Source: Azoarcus sp. CIB
GTDB lineage: Bacteria; Pseudomonadota; Gammaproteobacteria; Burkholderiales; Rhodocyclaceae
NCBI RefSeq assembly: GCF_001190925.1
Contig: NZ_CP011072.1
Coordinates: forward strand, 4,340,001-4,404,000
Direction: 5' to 3'
Length of the DNA stretch: 64,000 nucleotides
How positions within the stretch are numbered: position 1 is the first letter of the stretch; every line of letters begins with the position of its first letter. Below the pieces are notes generated by a model that searched no databases, was not told where the DNA came from, and saw nothing but the letters and a program-made list of their open reading frames with translations. The position numbers and the translations under genes were made by a program. Shown piece by piece: positions 55,191 to 63,004 of this stretch.

Positions 55191-56591
55191 ATGAACCGCA
55201 TTCCTCCGCGCCGGCTTGCTCCGGTGCTCGCCACCAGCCTCCTGCTCGCATTGTCCGCGTGTGCGGTCACCGAACCGGCGACGCGGGCCGACGTACCCGT
55301 GCCTGCCGGCTGGATCGAACCTGCCGCGAGCGGCGCGCAGCAGCCCGACCCGCAGTGGTGGCGCGGCTTCGCGTCGCCCCGGCTGGAATCGCTGGTCGCC
55401 GCCGCAGTCGCGGACAACCCGGATTTCCGCGCCGCAGTGGAACGCGTCCGCCAGGCGGAGATCGCGCTGCGCGTCGCCGGTGCGTCGCTGTTGCCCTCCG
55501 CCGGCATCGGCGGCGACACCGGGTGGCGGCGCAGCGACCCGGGCGACGGCGGACGCGCAGTCGATAGCGAATCGTCCGGCGCGAGCCTGTCCATCAGCTA
55601 CGAAGTGGACGTGTGGGGCCGCATCGCGGCCAACGTGCGCGGCGCGGAAGCGAGCTTCGCCGCCAGCCGCCACGATCACGATGCGGCACGCCTGACGCTG
55701 GTCGCGGGCGTCGCGAACACCTATTTCCAGCTGCTCGCCGCACGCGAGCGGCTGGTCATCGCGCGCGACAACCTCGCGATCGCCGAGCGCGTGTTCGGCA
55801 TCGTCGAAGCGCGCTACCGCAACGGCGCGGCGTCCGCCCTAGACGTGAGCCGCCAGCGCAGCACCGTGCTCGCACAGCGTGCCGCCTTGCTGCCGCTGGA
55901 GACGCTCGAACGCCAGACGCATAGCGCGCTGGCGCTCCTCGTCGGGCAGGCGCCGCAGGCTTTCAGCCTCGCCGCCGAATCCTTCACCGGCCTCGCAATC
56001 CCCCCGGTCGCTCCCGGCTTGCCCGCGGAACTGCTCACGCGCCGCCCGGACCTCGCCAGCGCCGAGGCCCAGCTGGCCGCGGCCGACGCCGATGTCGTGG
56101 CGGCGCGTGCGGCCTTGCTGCCGCGCATCGACCTGTCCGGCTCGGCCGGTCTCGCGAGCACCGCGCTGCTGTCGCTGGCGAATCCCGCCAGCACGCTGGG
56201 CCTGACGGCCGGCCTCACGCAGAGCCTGTTCGACGGCGGGCGCCTGCGCAACGAAGTCGAAGCGGCACGTTCGCGCCGGCGGGCGCTGGTCGAACACTAT
56301 CGCTCGGCGGTGCATGTCGCGCTAAAGGAAGTCGAGGATGCCCTCGGCAATGCCGAGCGCGACCGTCGCCTCGAGGACAGCCAGCAGGAGATCCGCCGCG
56401 AGGCGGCGCGCAGCCTGCGCCTCGCGGAGATGCGCTACCGCGAAGGGGCGGACGAGCTGCTGACGGTGCTCGACGCGCAGCGCACGCTGTTCCAGGCGCA
56501 GGACCAGCTCGCCCAGCTGCGGCTCTCCCGCCTCACGGGCACCGTGGACCTCTACAAGGCGCTCGGCGGCGGCTGGTCCGTACCGGGCTGA
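55191..56591 (+). CDS. NodT-family outer-membrane lipoprotein
   Basis: A 466-residue RND/ABC-type outer-membrane factor. A lipoprotein signal ends with the lipobox LSAC (about residue 21). It is followed by the duplicated OEP domain with [37 protein letters not shown] and the strand-forming end. It completes a MacA-MacB-NodT tripartite exporter, starting 7 bp after macB. Confidence 0.94.
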   Translation: MNRIPPRRLAPVLATSLLLALSACAVTEPATRADVPVPAGWIEPAASGAQQPDPQWWRGFASPRLESLVAAAVADNPDFRAAVERVRQAEIALRVAGASLLPSAGIGGDTGWRRSDPGDGGRAVDSESSGASLSISYEVDVWGRIAANVRGAEASFAASRHDHDAARLTLVAGVANTYFQLLAARERLVIARDNLAIAERVFGIVEARYRNGAASALDVSRQRSTVLAQRAALLPLETLERQTHSALALLVGQAPQAFSLAAESFTGLAIPPVAPGLPAELLTRRPDLASAEAQLAAADADVVAARAALLPRIDLSGSAGLASTALLSLANPASTLGLTAGLTQSLFDGGRLRNEVEAARSRRRALVEHYRSAVHVALKEVEDALGNAERDRRLEDSQQEIRREAARSLRLAEMRYREGADELLTVLDAQRTLFQAQDQLAQLRLSRLTGTVDLYKALGGGWSVPG

Positions 56592-56650
56592 TCGCACACC
56601 CCGGCCGGCGCTCCCGGCGCCGGCGCGCTCCCCGAGCCCTCCCCCCCCCG

Positions 56651-56732
56651 CGTCATGACGAATGTCATGCACAAGATGGGAGCATATGCGGATGTGCCGG
56701 CATGGGCCGAACCCTATGCTGTTGGTCATAGG
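56651..56732. promoter_or_regulatory. Cluster of small repeats upstream of the acyltransferase-like gene
   Basis: The 199-bp gap before 56791 holds a run of nine C (56641-56649), a perfect 10-bp palindrome CGTCATGACG (56651-56660) and a second GTCATG copy 12 bp on (56664-56669). It also holds an inverted repeat CCTATG-N8-CATAGG (56713-56732). These could be regulator sites; none matches a box I can name with confidence. Confidence 0.3.
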
Positions 56733-56790
56733 CGTCCGGGCGGGCCTCCGCAGCCCGCGGCACGCCTCCCGAGCGCATGGGGAGGGTTTC

Positions 56791-57561
56791 ATGTGGGCGA
56801 TCGCTTCCGCTGATTCCGGCTGCCGCAGCACGCACCCCGAGCCGGGCTGCATTCCGGTTCCCTGCGCGGCGAGCGATGCGCGCAAGGCGGCGTGCAGGGC
56901 CTCGATCAATTCCGGCGTATGCGGCTACAAGTGCGGCGGGTACTGCTACGGGATCGCCGAATGCAGCGTACTCGCGCAGGTCCGCGCCCTGGTCGAACGG
57001 CTGTATGCGCGGCGCGGCTATCGCACGTCGGAGACCGCGCCGCGCGTGGATTCGCCCGACCGCGTGGTGTTCGCCGGCGCAAGCCGCGGACAGGTGATCG
57101 CAACCATCACGCTCGGGCTGGACTCGCCCGCCGGGCTGCTCGTCGATGAGTTGTACGGCCCCGAGGTTGCCGTGTTCCGCCGGATGAAACGCCGGATCTG
57201 CGAACTGTCCGCCTTTGCGATCGACCCGCAGTACAGCTCGCACGGCGTGCTCTCCGCGCTGTTCTACCTCGCCTACCTGTACGGACGGACGCGACACCGC
57301 GTCACCGACGCGTTCATCGAGGTGAATCCCCGCCACGCGGGGTTCTACGAGCGCATCTTCCGCTTCCGCCGCATCGGAGACGTCCGTCAGTGCCCGCGCG
57401 TCGAAGCTCCGGCAGTGCTGATGCACCTAGACCTGGAACGCACCGGCGTCCGCGATGCACCGTCCGGCAAGGCCGAAACGACGCGCACACCCGTTCCGGG
57501 CATTGACGCCGCTTCGACCTCGCCAGCCGCGGCGCGCAGCCCGGCCCTCATGCCCGACTAG
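56791..57561 (+). CDS. FeeM-like N-acyl amino acid synthase domain protein, Cys-rich N-terminus
   Basis: A 256-residue protein. Residues about 58-215 fit the GNAT-like N-acyl amino acid synthase/autoinducer synthase fold (LVERLYARRGYRTSE, then ICELSAFAIDPQYS, then VNPRHAGFYERIFRFRRIGD and a final VLMHLDLER). That family joins a fatty acyl chain to an amino acid. The first 58 residues contain eight cysteines, not known to me in the family. GGGGAGGG just before 56791 supports this start. The C-terminal 35 residues are Ala/Thr/Pro rich. It stands alone between the efflux and iron operons. Confidence 0.65.
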   Translation: MWAIASADSGCRSTHPEPGCIPVPCAASDARKAACRASINSGVCGYKCGGYCYGIAECSVLAQVRALVERLYARRGYRTSETAPRVDSPDRVVFAGASRGQVIATITLGLDSPAGLLVDELYGPEVAVFRRMKRRICELSAFAIDPQYSSHGVLSALFYLAYLYGRTRHRVTDAFIEVNPRHAGFYERIFRFRRIGDVRQCPRVEAPAVLMHLDLERTGVRDAPSGKAETTRTPVPGIDAASTSPAAARSPALMPD

Positions 57562-57636
57562 CGACCGTTCCGCAGCGCGACGCGCGAAGGGCAGCCGATG
57601 GCCGCAACACCATTGCTTAAATCATTATTGCGATCA

Positions 57637-57657
57637 ATTCTCATTGTCGTTATCATT
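57637..57657 (-). promoter_or_regulatory. Fur-box candidate upstream of the Ftr iron operon
   Basis: On the minus strand this reads AAT followed by three adjacent hexamers GATAAC, GACAAT and GAGAAT. Each is close to the GATAAT Fur hexamer. It lies 70 bp before the iron-transporter start in an unusually AT-rich stretch, so repression of the whole operon by iron-loaded Fur is likely. Confidence 0.72.
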
Positions 57658-57726
57658 CGCAACAGCATTCAACCGATCCGGATACTCGCGATCGTTCCCC
57701 ACATTCGCCAGAAAGAGGAAAGCTCC

Positions 57727-58272
57727 ATGCTTCGCGTCCCGTTCCGCCCGCTTGCCATTGCGGCCTTCGCCGCCCTGTCTTTCGCCGCACACGCCCTCGA
57801 GTACCCGATCGGCGCGCCGCAGCAGCGCAATGGCATGGAGATCGCCGCCGTGTACCTGCAGCCGATCGACATGGAGCCGGAAGGCATGATGAAGAAGGCG
57901 GCCGAAACCGACGTCCATATCGAGGCCGACGTCCGTGCGCTGGCGAACAACCCCAACGGCTTCGAGGAAGGCAGCTGGATCCCCTACCTGACGGTGAAGT
58001 TCGAGATCGCCAAGGTCGGCAGCGACTGGAAGCTCGCCGGCGAGTTCATGCCCATGGTCGCGAGCGACGGTCCGCACTACGGCGACAACATCAAGCTCGC
58101 CGGCCCGGGCAAGTACAAGGTCAAGTACACGATCCTTCCGCCGGGCGCGAGCCACGGCAGCCACTTCGGCCGCCACACCGACCGCGCCACCGGCGTGCGT
58201 CCGTGGTTCAAGGCCTTCGAGGTCGAGAACGAATTCACCTACGCCGGCATCGGCAAGAAGGGCGGCTACTGA
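57727..58272 (+). CDS. Periplasmic iron-binding protein (Tp34/P19/FtrA type)
   Basis: A 181-residue exported protein of the iron-transporter (P19/Tp34) family: signal about 1-22, then EYPIGAPQQRNGMEIAAVYL. The Met/His copper-iron ligands lie near MEIAAVY and in the HGSHFGRHTDR segment. Such proteins oxidise or deliver ferrous iron to an FTR1 permease. The start at 57727 follows AGAGGAAAGC. It begins an operon with a porin, a cupredoxin, FTR1 and an Fe-S protein, under a Fur-box candidate, and overlaps the porin start by one base. Confidence 0.88.
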   Translation: MLRVPFRPLAIAAFAALSFAAHALEYPIGAPQQRNGMEIAAVYLQPIDMEPEGMMKKAAETDVHIEADVRALANNPNGFEEGSWIPYLTVKFEIAKVGSDWKLAGEFMPMVASDGPHYGDNIKLAGPGKYKVKYTILPPGASHGSHFGRHTDRATGVRPWFKAFEVENEFTYAGIGKKGGY

Positions 58273-59780
58273 TGAGGGCCGCACGCATTGCCCGCACGGC
58301 GATCGCCATCGCCGTGGCGGGCATGTCGTGCGCGAGCCAGGCGGCACCGACGGCGCAGGACACGCTCCTCGCCGAACTGAGACGCCTGGCCGAGCGCGTC
58401 GAAAAGCTCGAGAAACGCAACACCGAGCTTGAAGAGAAGCTCGCGACGGGCACCGCGGCGCCGGCGTCGGCCCTCGCGCAGCGCGTGCAGGCCCTGGAGC
58501 GGGCGAACCAGGAACTGAATGCGAGCCTCGAAAGCGACCGTATCAGCGAACGCGAACCCGAACTCGCGATCCGGCTCAAGGCCGTCGAGGAGCGCACCAA
58601 TTCGATGGGCGCGCCGACGCGCCTCGCGAGCGCCCTTGAAGGGATCGCGATCGAAGGCAGCGTCGCCGCGGTGGCCCAGCAGATCAACGGCCGCGCGCGC
58701 GACAACGGTGAGCGCGAATCACAGCTGTCGTGGCGTGGCGACCTCGGCATCACCGTGCCGGCCGGTGACCTCGGCCGCGGCACGGGCGAGTTCTTCACCC
58801 AGCTGCGCATGGGTCAGGGCGAGAGCTTCACGCGCCTGCACCCGAGCTTCACCGCCGCCTTCAACAGCCTCGCGTTCCAGACCGGCGGCGGCTCGGAGGA
58901 GACCTACGCGATCGTCGCGCAGGCCTGGTACCAGCTCACGACACCGCTCGGGGATCGCCCGAACTCGCCCCACAGCCTGCGGTTCACGGTCGGCAAGATG
59001 GACCCCTTCGTGTTCTTCGACCAGAACGCGATCGCCGACAACGAGGCGGAGAAATTCCTCAACAACGTCTTCGTGCATAACCCGATGCTGGACTCGGGCG
59101 GCGTGGTCGGCGCCGACAGCTACGGCTTCACGCCAGGCGTGCGCCTCGCTTACCGCAACGAGATGGACAAGCCGGACTGGTGGCAGGTCTCGCTCGCGGC
59201 GTTCGGCGCCGGCGAAGGCGCGCAGTTCGGCCGCAGCTTCGACAAACCCTTCGTCATCGGCCAGCTCGAATACGGCCGCAAGAACTACGGCTTCGACGGC
59301 ACCTACCGCCTGTACGCCTGGCGCAACGGCCAGTACGAGGGCTTCGACGGGTCGCGCGACACGGCGAGCGGCTGGGGCGCGAGCGTCGACCAGCGCGTGC
59401 ATGAGGACGTGACCTTGTTCGCCCGTTACGGACAGGGGACTTCGGGCAAGACGCCGTTCGACCGCGCATTCACTGTGGGCGGCGAACTGACCGGCGACGC
59501 GTGGGGCCGCGGCGCCGACAGCGTCGGCCTCGCGTGGGGCTGGCTGCGCGCGAGCAAGGATTTCCGCCGCGAAGCCGCCGGCCTGCAGGACGAGGACGGC
59601 AACTTCCTGTTCGGCTACACGCCGAGCGGGGCCGAACAGGTCGCCGAGCTGTACTACCGCTGGCACCTGAACAACCAGCTGTCGCTGACGCCCGACCTGC
59701 AGTACGTGCGCCGTGCCGCGGCGAACCGCGACGCGAAGAACATGACCGCTTTCGGGGTGCGCGCCCTGTATGCGTTCTGA
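58272..59780 (+). CDS. OprB-like porin with N-terminal coiled coil
   Basis: A 502-residue outer-membrane protein with a signal peptide (about 1-25). A short coiled coil (about 32-75, LRRLAERVEKLEKRNTELEE) resembles SlpA/OprB-type envelope proteins. The carbohydrate-selective-porin barrel that follows ends in phenylalanine (VRALYAF). Its one-base overlap (TGATG) with the iron-binding protein, and the other ftr genes beyond, suggest it lets iron or a chelate into the periplasm. That substrate is inferred. A terminator follows, perhaps giving lower expression of the downstream genes. Confidence 0.85.
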   Translation: MRAARIARTAIAIAVAGMSCASQAAPTAQDTLLAELRRLAERVEKLEKRNTELEEKLATGTAAPASALAQRVQALERANQELNASLESDRISEREPELAIRLKAVEERTNSMGAPTRLASALEGIAIEGSVAAVAQQINGRARDNGERESQLSWRGDLGITVPAGDLGRGTGEFFTQLRMGQGESFTRLHPSFTAAFNSLAFQTGGGSEETYAIVAQAWYQLTTPLGDRPNSPHSLRFTVGKMDPFVFFDQNAIADNEAEKFLNNVFVHNPMLDSGGVVGADSYGFTPGVRLAYRNEMDKPDWWQVSLAAFGAGEGAQFGRSFDKPFVIGQLEYGRKNYGFDGTYRLYAWRNGQYEGFDGSRDTASGWGASVDQRVHEDVTLFARYGQGTSGKTPFDRAFTVGGELTGDAWGRGADSVGLAWGWLRASKDFRREAAGLQDEDGNFLFGYTPSGAEQVAELYYRWHLNNQLSLTPDLQYVRRAAANRDAKNMTAFGVRALYAF

Positions 59781-59797
59781 GCGCCAACGCTCCTCCT

Positions 59798-59830
59798 GCC
59801 CTGCCCGGCTTTCCGCCGGGCGGGGCTTTT
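59798..59830 (+). terminator. Intra-operon terminator after the porin
   Basis: A 12-bp GC stem (59798-59809 with 59815-59826, one G-U pair) and a TTTT run. It lies between the porin stop and the cupredoxin gene, so the downstream ftr genes may be read by partial read-through. Confidence 0.75.
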
Positions 59831-59858
59831 GCATTTCCACGGTGAGAACCTGCCAGCC

Positions 59859-60206
59859 ATGATGAAACCAGCCAGCCTGAGCGCCTCCGTCCTTGGCCTT
59901 GCCGCCGCCCTCCTCGCGGCGCCTGCCGTGGCGCGCGCCGACATGCCGACCTTCGAGGTTGTCGCGGAGAACGACCGCTTCACGCCCGAGACGATCGAAG
60001 TGCCCGCCAACACGCGCTTCCGCCTGCAGCTCACGAACCGCAACGTCGGCCCCGAAGAGTTCGAGACCAGTACGCCGTTCAAGGAGCTCGTCGTGGGGCC
60101 GGGCGTGACCCGCAGCACCATCTTTCCGCCGCTGAAGCCGGGTTCCTACCCCTTCTTCGGCGAGTTCCATCCCGACACGGCCAAGGGCCGCTTCGTCGCG
60201 AAGTAA
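59859..60206 (+). CDS. Periplasmic cupredoxin-domain protein (FtrB type)
   Basis: A 115-residue exported protein (signal about 1-25, ARA) with a single cupredoxin fold: FEVVAENDRFTPETIEVPAN, then YPFFGEFHPDTAKG. It is like the FtrB/cupredoxin-1 component next to FTR1 permeases. It may oxidise ferrous iron for the permease. Start codons ATG 59859 and 59862 are adjacent. The FTR1 gene follows 21 bp later. Confidence 0.87.
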   Translation: MMKPASLSASVLGLAAALLAAPAVARADMPTFEVVAENDRFTPETIEVPANTRFRLQLTNRNVGPEEFETSTPFKELVVGPGVTRSTIFPPLKPGSYPFFGEFHPDTAKGRFVAK

Positions 60207-60227
60207 GGCTTTCCGGAGGCAGGCATC

Positions 60228-61046
60228 ATGGGCAACGCCCTGTTCATCGTGTGGCGCGAGAGCGTCGAGGCGATCCTGATCATCAGCATCCTGCTCGCGT
60301 GGATCCGCGACCGCGACGATGCGCGCATCGGCGTGCATCACCTGTGGGCGGGCGTCGGCGGCGGACTCGCGCTGGCGGGCTTCCTCGCGCTCGCGATGCT
60401 GGGCGTGCACGGCTGGCTCGCGGCCGACGCGCTGGATCTCTTCCAGACCGCCATCGTGTTCGCCGCCGCCGGCCTGATCACGCACATGGTGCTGTGGATG
60501 CGTTCGCACGGGCGCCACATGAAGCGCGAGCTCGAAGCGGGTCTCACGCGCGCGGCCCAAACCGCCGGCGGGACTTCGGTCGCCATGCTCGCGGCGATCG
60601 CTGTGGGCCGCGAGGGGGCGGAAACGGTGCTGTTCCTGTACGGACTGGCGATGGAGCAGTCCGGCGAAACGCTCGCACGCCTGTTCGCCGGCGCGGGCAT
60701 CGGCTTCGCGCTGGCGCTCGCGACCGCATGGGTGATCCTGTCGGGCGCGCGCTGGCTGCCGGGGCGCCTGTTCTTCCGCGCGAGCGAGATCGTGCTGTTG
60801 CTGCTCGCGGCGGCGTTGCTGGTATCGGGCGTCGAGCGCCTGATCGACATGGAGTGGCTGCCGCCGCTCATCGAGCCGGTGTGGGACAGCTCGGCGCTGC
60901 TCGAAGACGGCAGCACCGCAGGCGGCATCGCCGCAGCCTTCGCCGGCTACCGCGCGCAGCCCTCGCTGATGGTGCTGATCGCGTGGCTGGGCTACTGGGG
61001 CGTGGTCGCGCTACTCGGGCGCCTACAGCGGAGGACTGCGGCATGA
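60228..61046 (+). CDS. FTR1-family iron permease
   Basis: A 272-residue, seven-helix permease. The two iron motifs are WRESVEAIL (residues 9-17, in place of the canonical REGLE) and GREGAETVLFLYG (about 125-137). It imports iron after oxidation by the periplasmic partners. It overlaps the following Fe-S gene start by 4 bp. The first motif has serine in place of glycine. Confidence 0.93.
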   Translation: MGNALFIVWRESVEAILIISILLAWIRDRDDARIGVHHLWAGVGGGLALAGFLALAMLGVHGWLAADALDLFQTAIVFAAAGLITHMVLWMRSHGRHMKRELEAGLTRAAQTAGGTSVAMLAAIAVGREGAETVLFLYGLAMEQSGETLARLFAGAGIGFALALATAWVILSGARWLPGRLFFRASEIVLLLLAAALLVSGVERLIDMEWLPPLIEPVWDSSALLEDGSTAGGIAAAFAGYRAQPSLMVLIAWLGYWGVVALLGRLQRRTAA

Positions 61047-62419
61047 ACACCTGCGCGGTCGCTGCCGCCCCCTCAGCCGCCCGCCCATACCTCGCCCGCG
61101 TGGGCGAACTGATGCGCCGCCATCGCGGCTGGATCGTCGGCGCGCAATGGGCGATCCTCGCGGCCTACCTGTTCCTCGTCATCACCCCCGCCTTCCTGCC
61201 ACTGCCGGAATCCGGCGCGCACCTGTGGAACAACCTGACGCTGTTCGCGCAGTTCGCCTTCTGGGGCATCTGGTGGCCCTTCGTGCTGGTGTCGATGATG
61301 CTGATGGGGCGCGTGTGGTGCGGCACGATGTGCCCGGAAGGCTTTCTCTCCGAGCAGGTGTCGCGCTTCGGCCTCGGCCGCCCGGTGCCGCGCTGGATCA
61401 AGTGGGGCGGCTGGCCCTTCGTCGCCTTCCTCGGCACGACCGTGTATGGCCAGCTCGTGAGCGTGTACGAGTACCCCAAGGCGGCGCTGCTGGTGCTGGG
61501 CGGCTCGACCGTCGCGGCGGTCGCCGTGGGCTTGGTCTACGGCCGCGGCAAGCGCGTGTGGTGCCGCCACCTGTGCCCGGTCAACGGCGTCTTCGGCCTG
61601 CTGTCGCGGCTCGCGCCGGTGCATTTCCGCACCGACCGCGCGGCGTGGGAGTCGTACGGCGCGAAGAAGGTGATCCCGATCAACTGCGCCCCGCTGGTCG
61701 ACATCCGCCGCATGGAAAGCGCCGCCGACTGCCACATGTGCGGGCGCTGCGCGGGGCATCGCGACGCGGTGAGCCTCGCCGCGCGCGTGCCCGGCAGCGA
61801 GGTCGCGCAGCTCGACGCGCAGGACACGGACCACTGGGAAGTACGCCTGCTGGTGTTCGGCATCATCGGCACGGCGATCGGCGCCTTCCAGTGGTCGGCC
61901 TCGCCGTGGTTCGTGCGCGCGAAACTCGCGGCTGCGGAGTGGCTGGTCGAGCGCGACGCCTTCGCGCTGCTCGCGGACGACATCCCGTGGTGGCTGCTGA
62001 CCCACTACCCCGAAGCGAACGACGTGTTCACCTGGCTCGACGGGATCATGATCCTCGCGTACATCGGCGTCACGGCGCTGGTGCTCGGCGGCTGGATCAC
62101 GCTGTGGCTGCGCGCCGCCGCCGGCCTGCTCGGCGACACGGCCGCGCGCCTGCGGCTCGCCTACGCGCTGATCCCGCTCGGCGGTGCCGGCGTGTTCCTC
62201 GGGCTCTCGGGACTCACCGTGACCCTGCTGACGGCCGAAGGGGTGATCCTCACGGCACTGCCCGAAGCGCGCGCCACCCTGCTCGCGGCGGCGGCACTGG
62301 CGAGCCTGGTCCTGGCCGCCATCCACGTCCGCCACAGACGGCGCCGCGGGCGCGCAAGCTCGGCGCCCTGCTCGCCTTCGCCGCGGCGTCGGCAGCCGCG
62401 GTCGTGCCGTGGGTGTTGA
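61043..62419 (+). CDS. Membrane 4Fe-4S protein (FtrD/NapH-like), probable 3' frameshift
   Basis: A polytopic Fe-S protein of 458 residues as read. Its cysteine sets are VWCGTMCPEGF, WCRHLCPVNG and CHMCGRCAGH. It is likely to pass electrons or recycle iron with the FTR1 system. The last 25 or so residues in this frame are Arg/Ser/Pro rich and unlike a membrane protein. In the frame one base back, 62362-62436 reads LGALLAFAAASAAAVVPWVL and ends MYYVW, a normal final helix. A one-base loss near 62320-62365, or a sequencing error, is likely, so the true end is probably 62436. Confidence 0.87.
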   Translation: MNTCAVAAAPSAARPYLARVGELMRRHRGWIVGAQWAILAAYLFLVITPAFLPLPESGAHLWNNLTLFAQFAFWGIWWPFVLVSMMLMGRVWCGTMCPEGFLSEQVSRFGLGRPVPRWIKWGGWPFVAFLGTTVYGQLVSVYEYPKAALLVLGGSTVAAVAVGLVYGRGKRVWCRHLCPVNGVFGLLSRLAPVHFRTDRAAWESYGAKKVIPINCAPLVDIRRMESAADCHMCGRCAGHRDAVSLAARVPGSEVAQLDAQDTDHWEVRLLVFGIIGTAIGAFQWSASPWFVRAKLAAAEWLVERDAFALLADDIPWWLLTHYPEANDVFTWLDGIMILAYIGVTALVLGGWITLWLRAAAGLLGDTAARLRLAYALIPLGGAGVFLGLSGLTVTLLTAEGVILTALPEARATLLAAAALASLVLAAIHVRHRRRRGRASSAPCSPSPRRRQPRSCRGC

Positions 62420-62530
62420 TGTATTACGTCTGGTAATGCGCGCCGGGTCGATCTTGCAAGATAAATAATCTAACCTGTGGGCATCGGCATCCCGGCCGCA
62501 GACCGGGGCCGCCCCGACAGGAGATTGCAG

Positions 62531-63004
62531 ATGACCCGATTCATCCTCAACGGGCAGAAGGTCAACACCTCCATGCCCGAGGACACCCCGCTGCTGTGGG
62601 TGCTGCGCGACGGACTGGAACTCACCGGCACCAAGTTCGGCTGCGGCATGGGGTTGTGCGGCGCGTGCACGGTGCATGTCGACGGCGTCGCGGTGAAGTC
62701 CTGTTCGACGCCGGTTTCGGAGGTCGCCGACAAACACGTCACGACCATCGAACAGATCGGCAGGAACCGCGTCGGCGCGGCGGTGCAGGCGGCGTGGCAG
62801 AAGCTCGACGTCGTCCAGTGCGGCTACTGCCAGTCCGGCCAGATCATGGCGGCAACCGCCTTGCTGACGAACACGCCGCGACCGAGCGACGCGGACATCG
62901 ACGCGGCGATGGCCGCCAACCTGTGCCGCTGCGCGACCTACGTGCGCATCCGCGCCGCGATCCACGAAGCCGCGAAGCGCCTCGCGGGGAGGGGCGCGGC
63001 ATGA
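62531..63004 (+). CDS. iorA: 2Fe-2S subunit of isoquinoline 1-oxidoreductase-type enzyme
   Basis: A 157-residue small subunit of a xanthine-dehydrogenase-family enzyme. The plant-type cluster is in FGCGMGLCGACTVHVDG, and the second, four-helix cluster is in VVQCGYCQSGQ and NLCRCATY. It has no signal peptide. The start at 62531 follows AGGAGATTGCAG. Its stop overlaps the iorB start by 4 bp. No promoter is certain in the 110-bp gap, which contains a 12-bp palindrome ATCTTGCAAGAT (62451-62462). Confidence 0.94.
   Translation: MTRFILNGQKVNTSMPEDTPLLWVLRDGLELTGTKFGCGMGLCGACTVHVDGVAVKSCSTPVSEVADKHVTTIEQIGRNRVGAAVQAAWQKLDVVQCGYCQSGQIMAATALLTNTPRPSDADIDAAMAANLCRCATYVRIRAAIHEAAKRLAGRGAA

Noticed and set aside
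60251-61042. N-terminal part of a 722-residue frame ending in the Fe-S protein
   Set aside because: It reads the FTR1 gene out of frame; the Fe-S protein begins at 61043.
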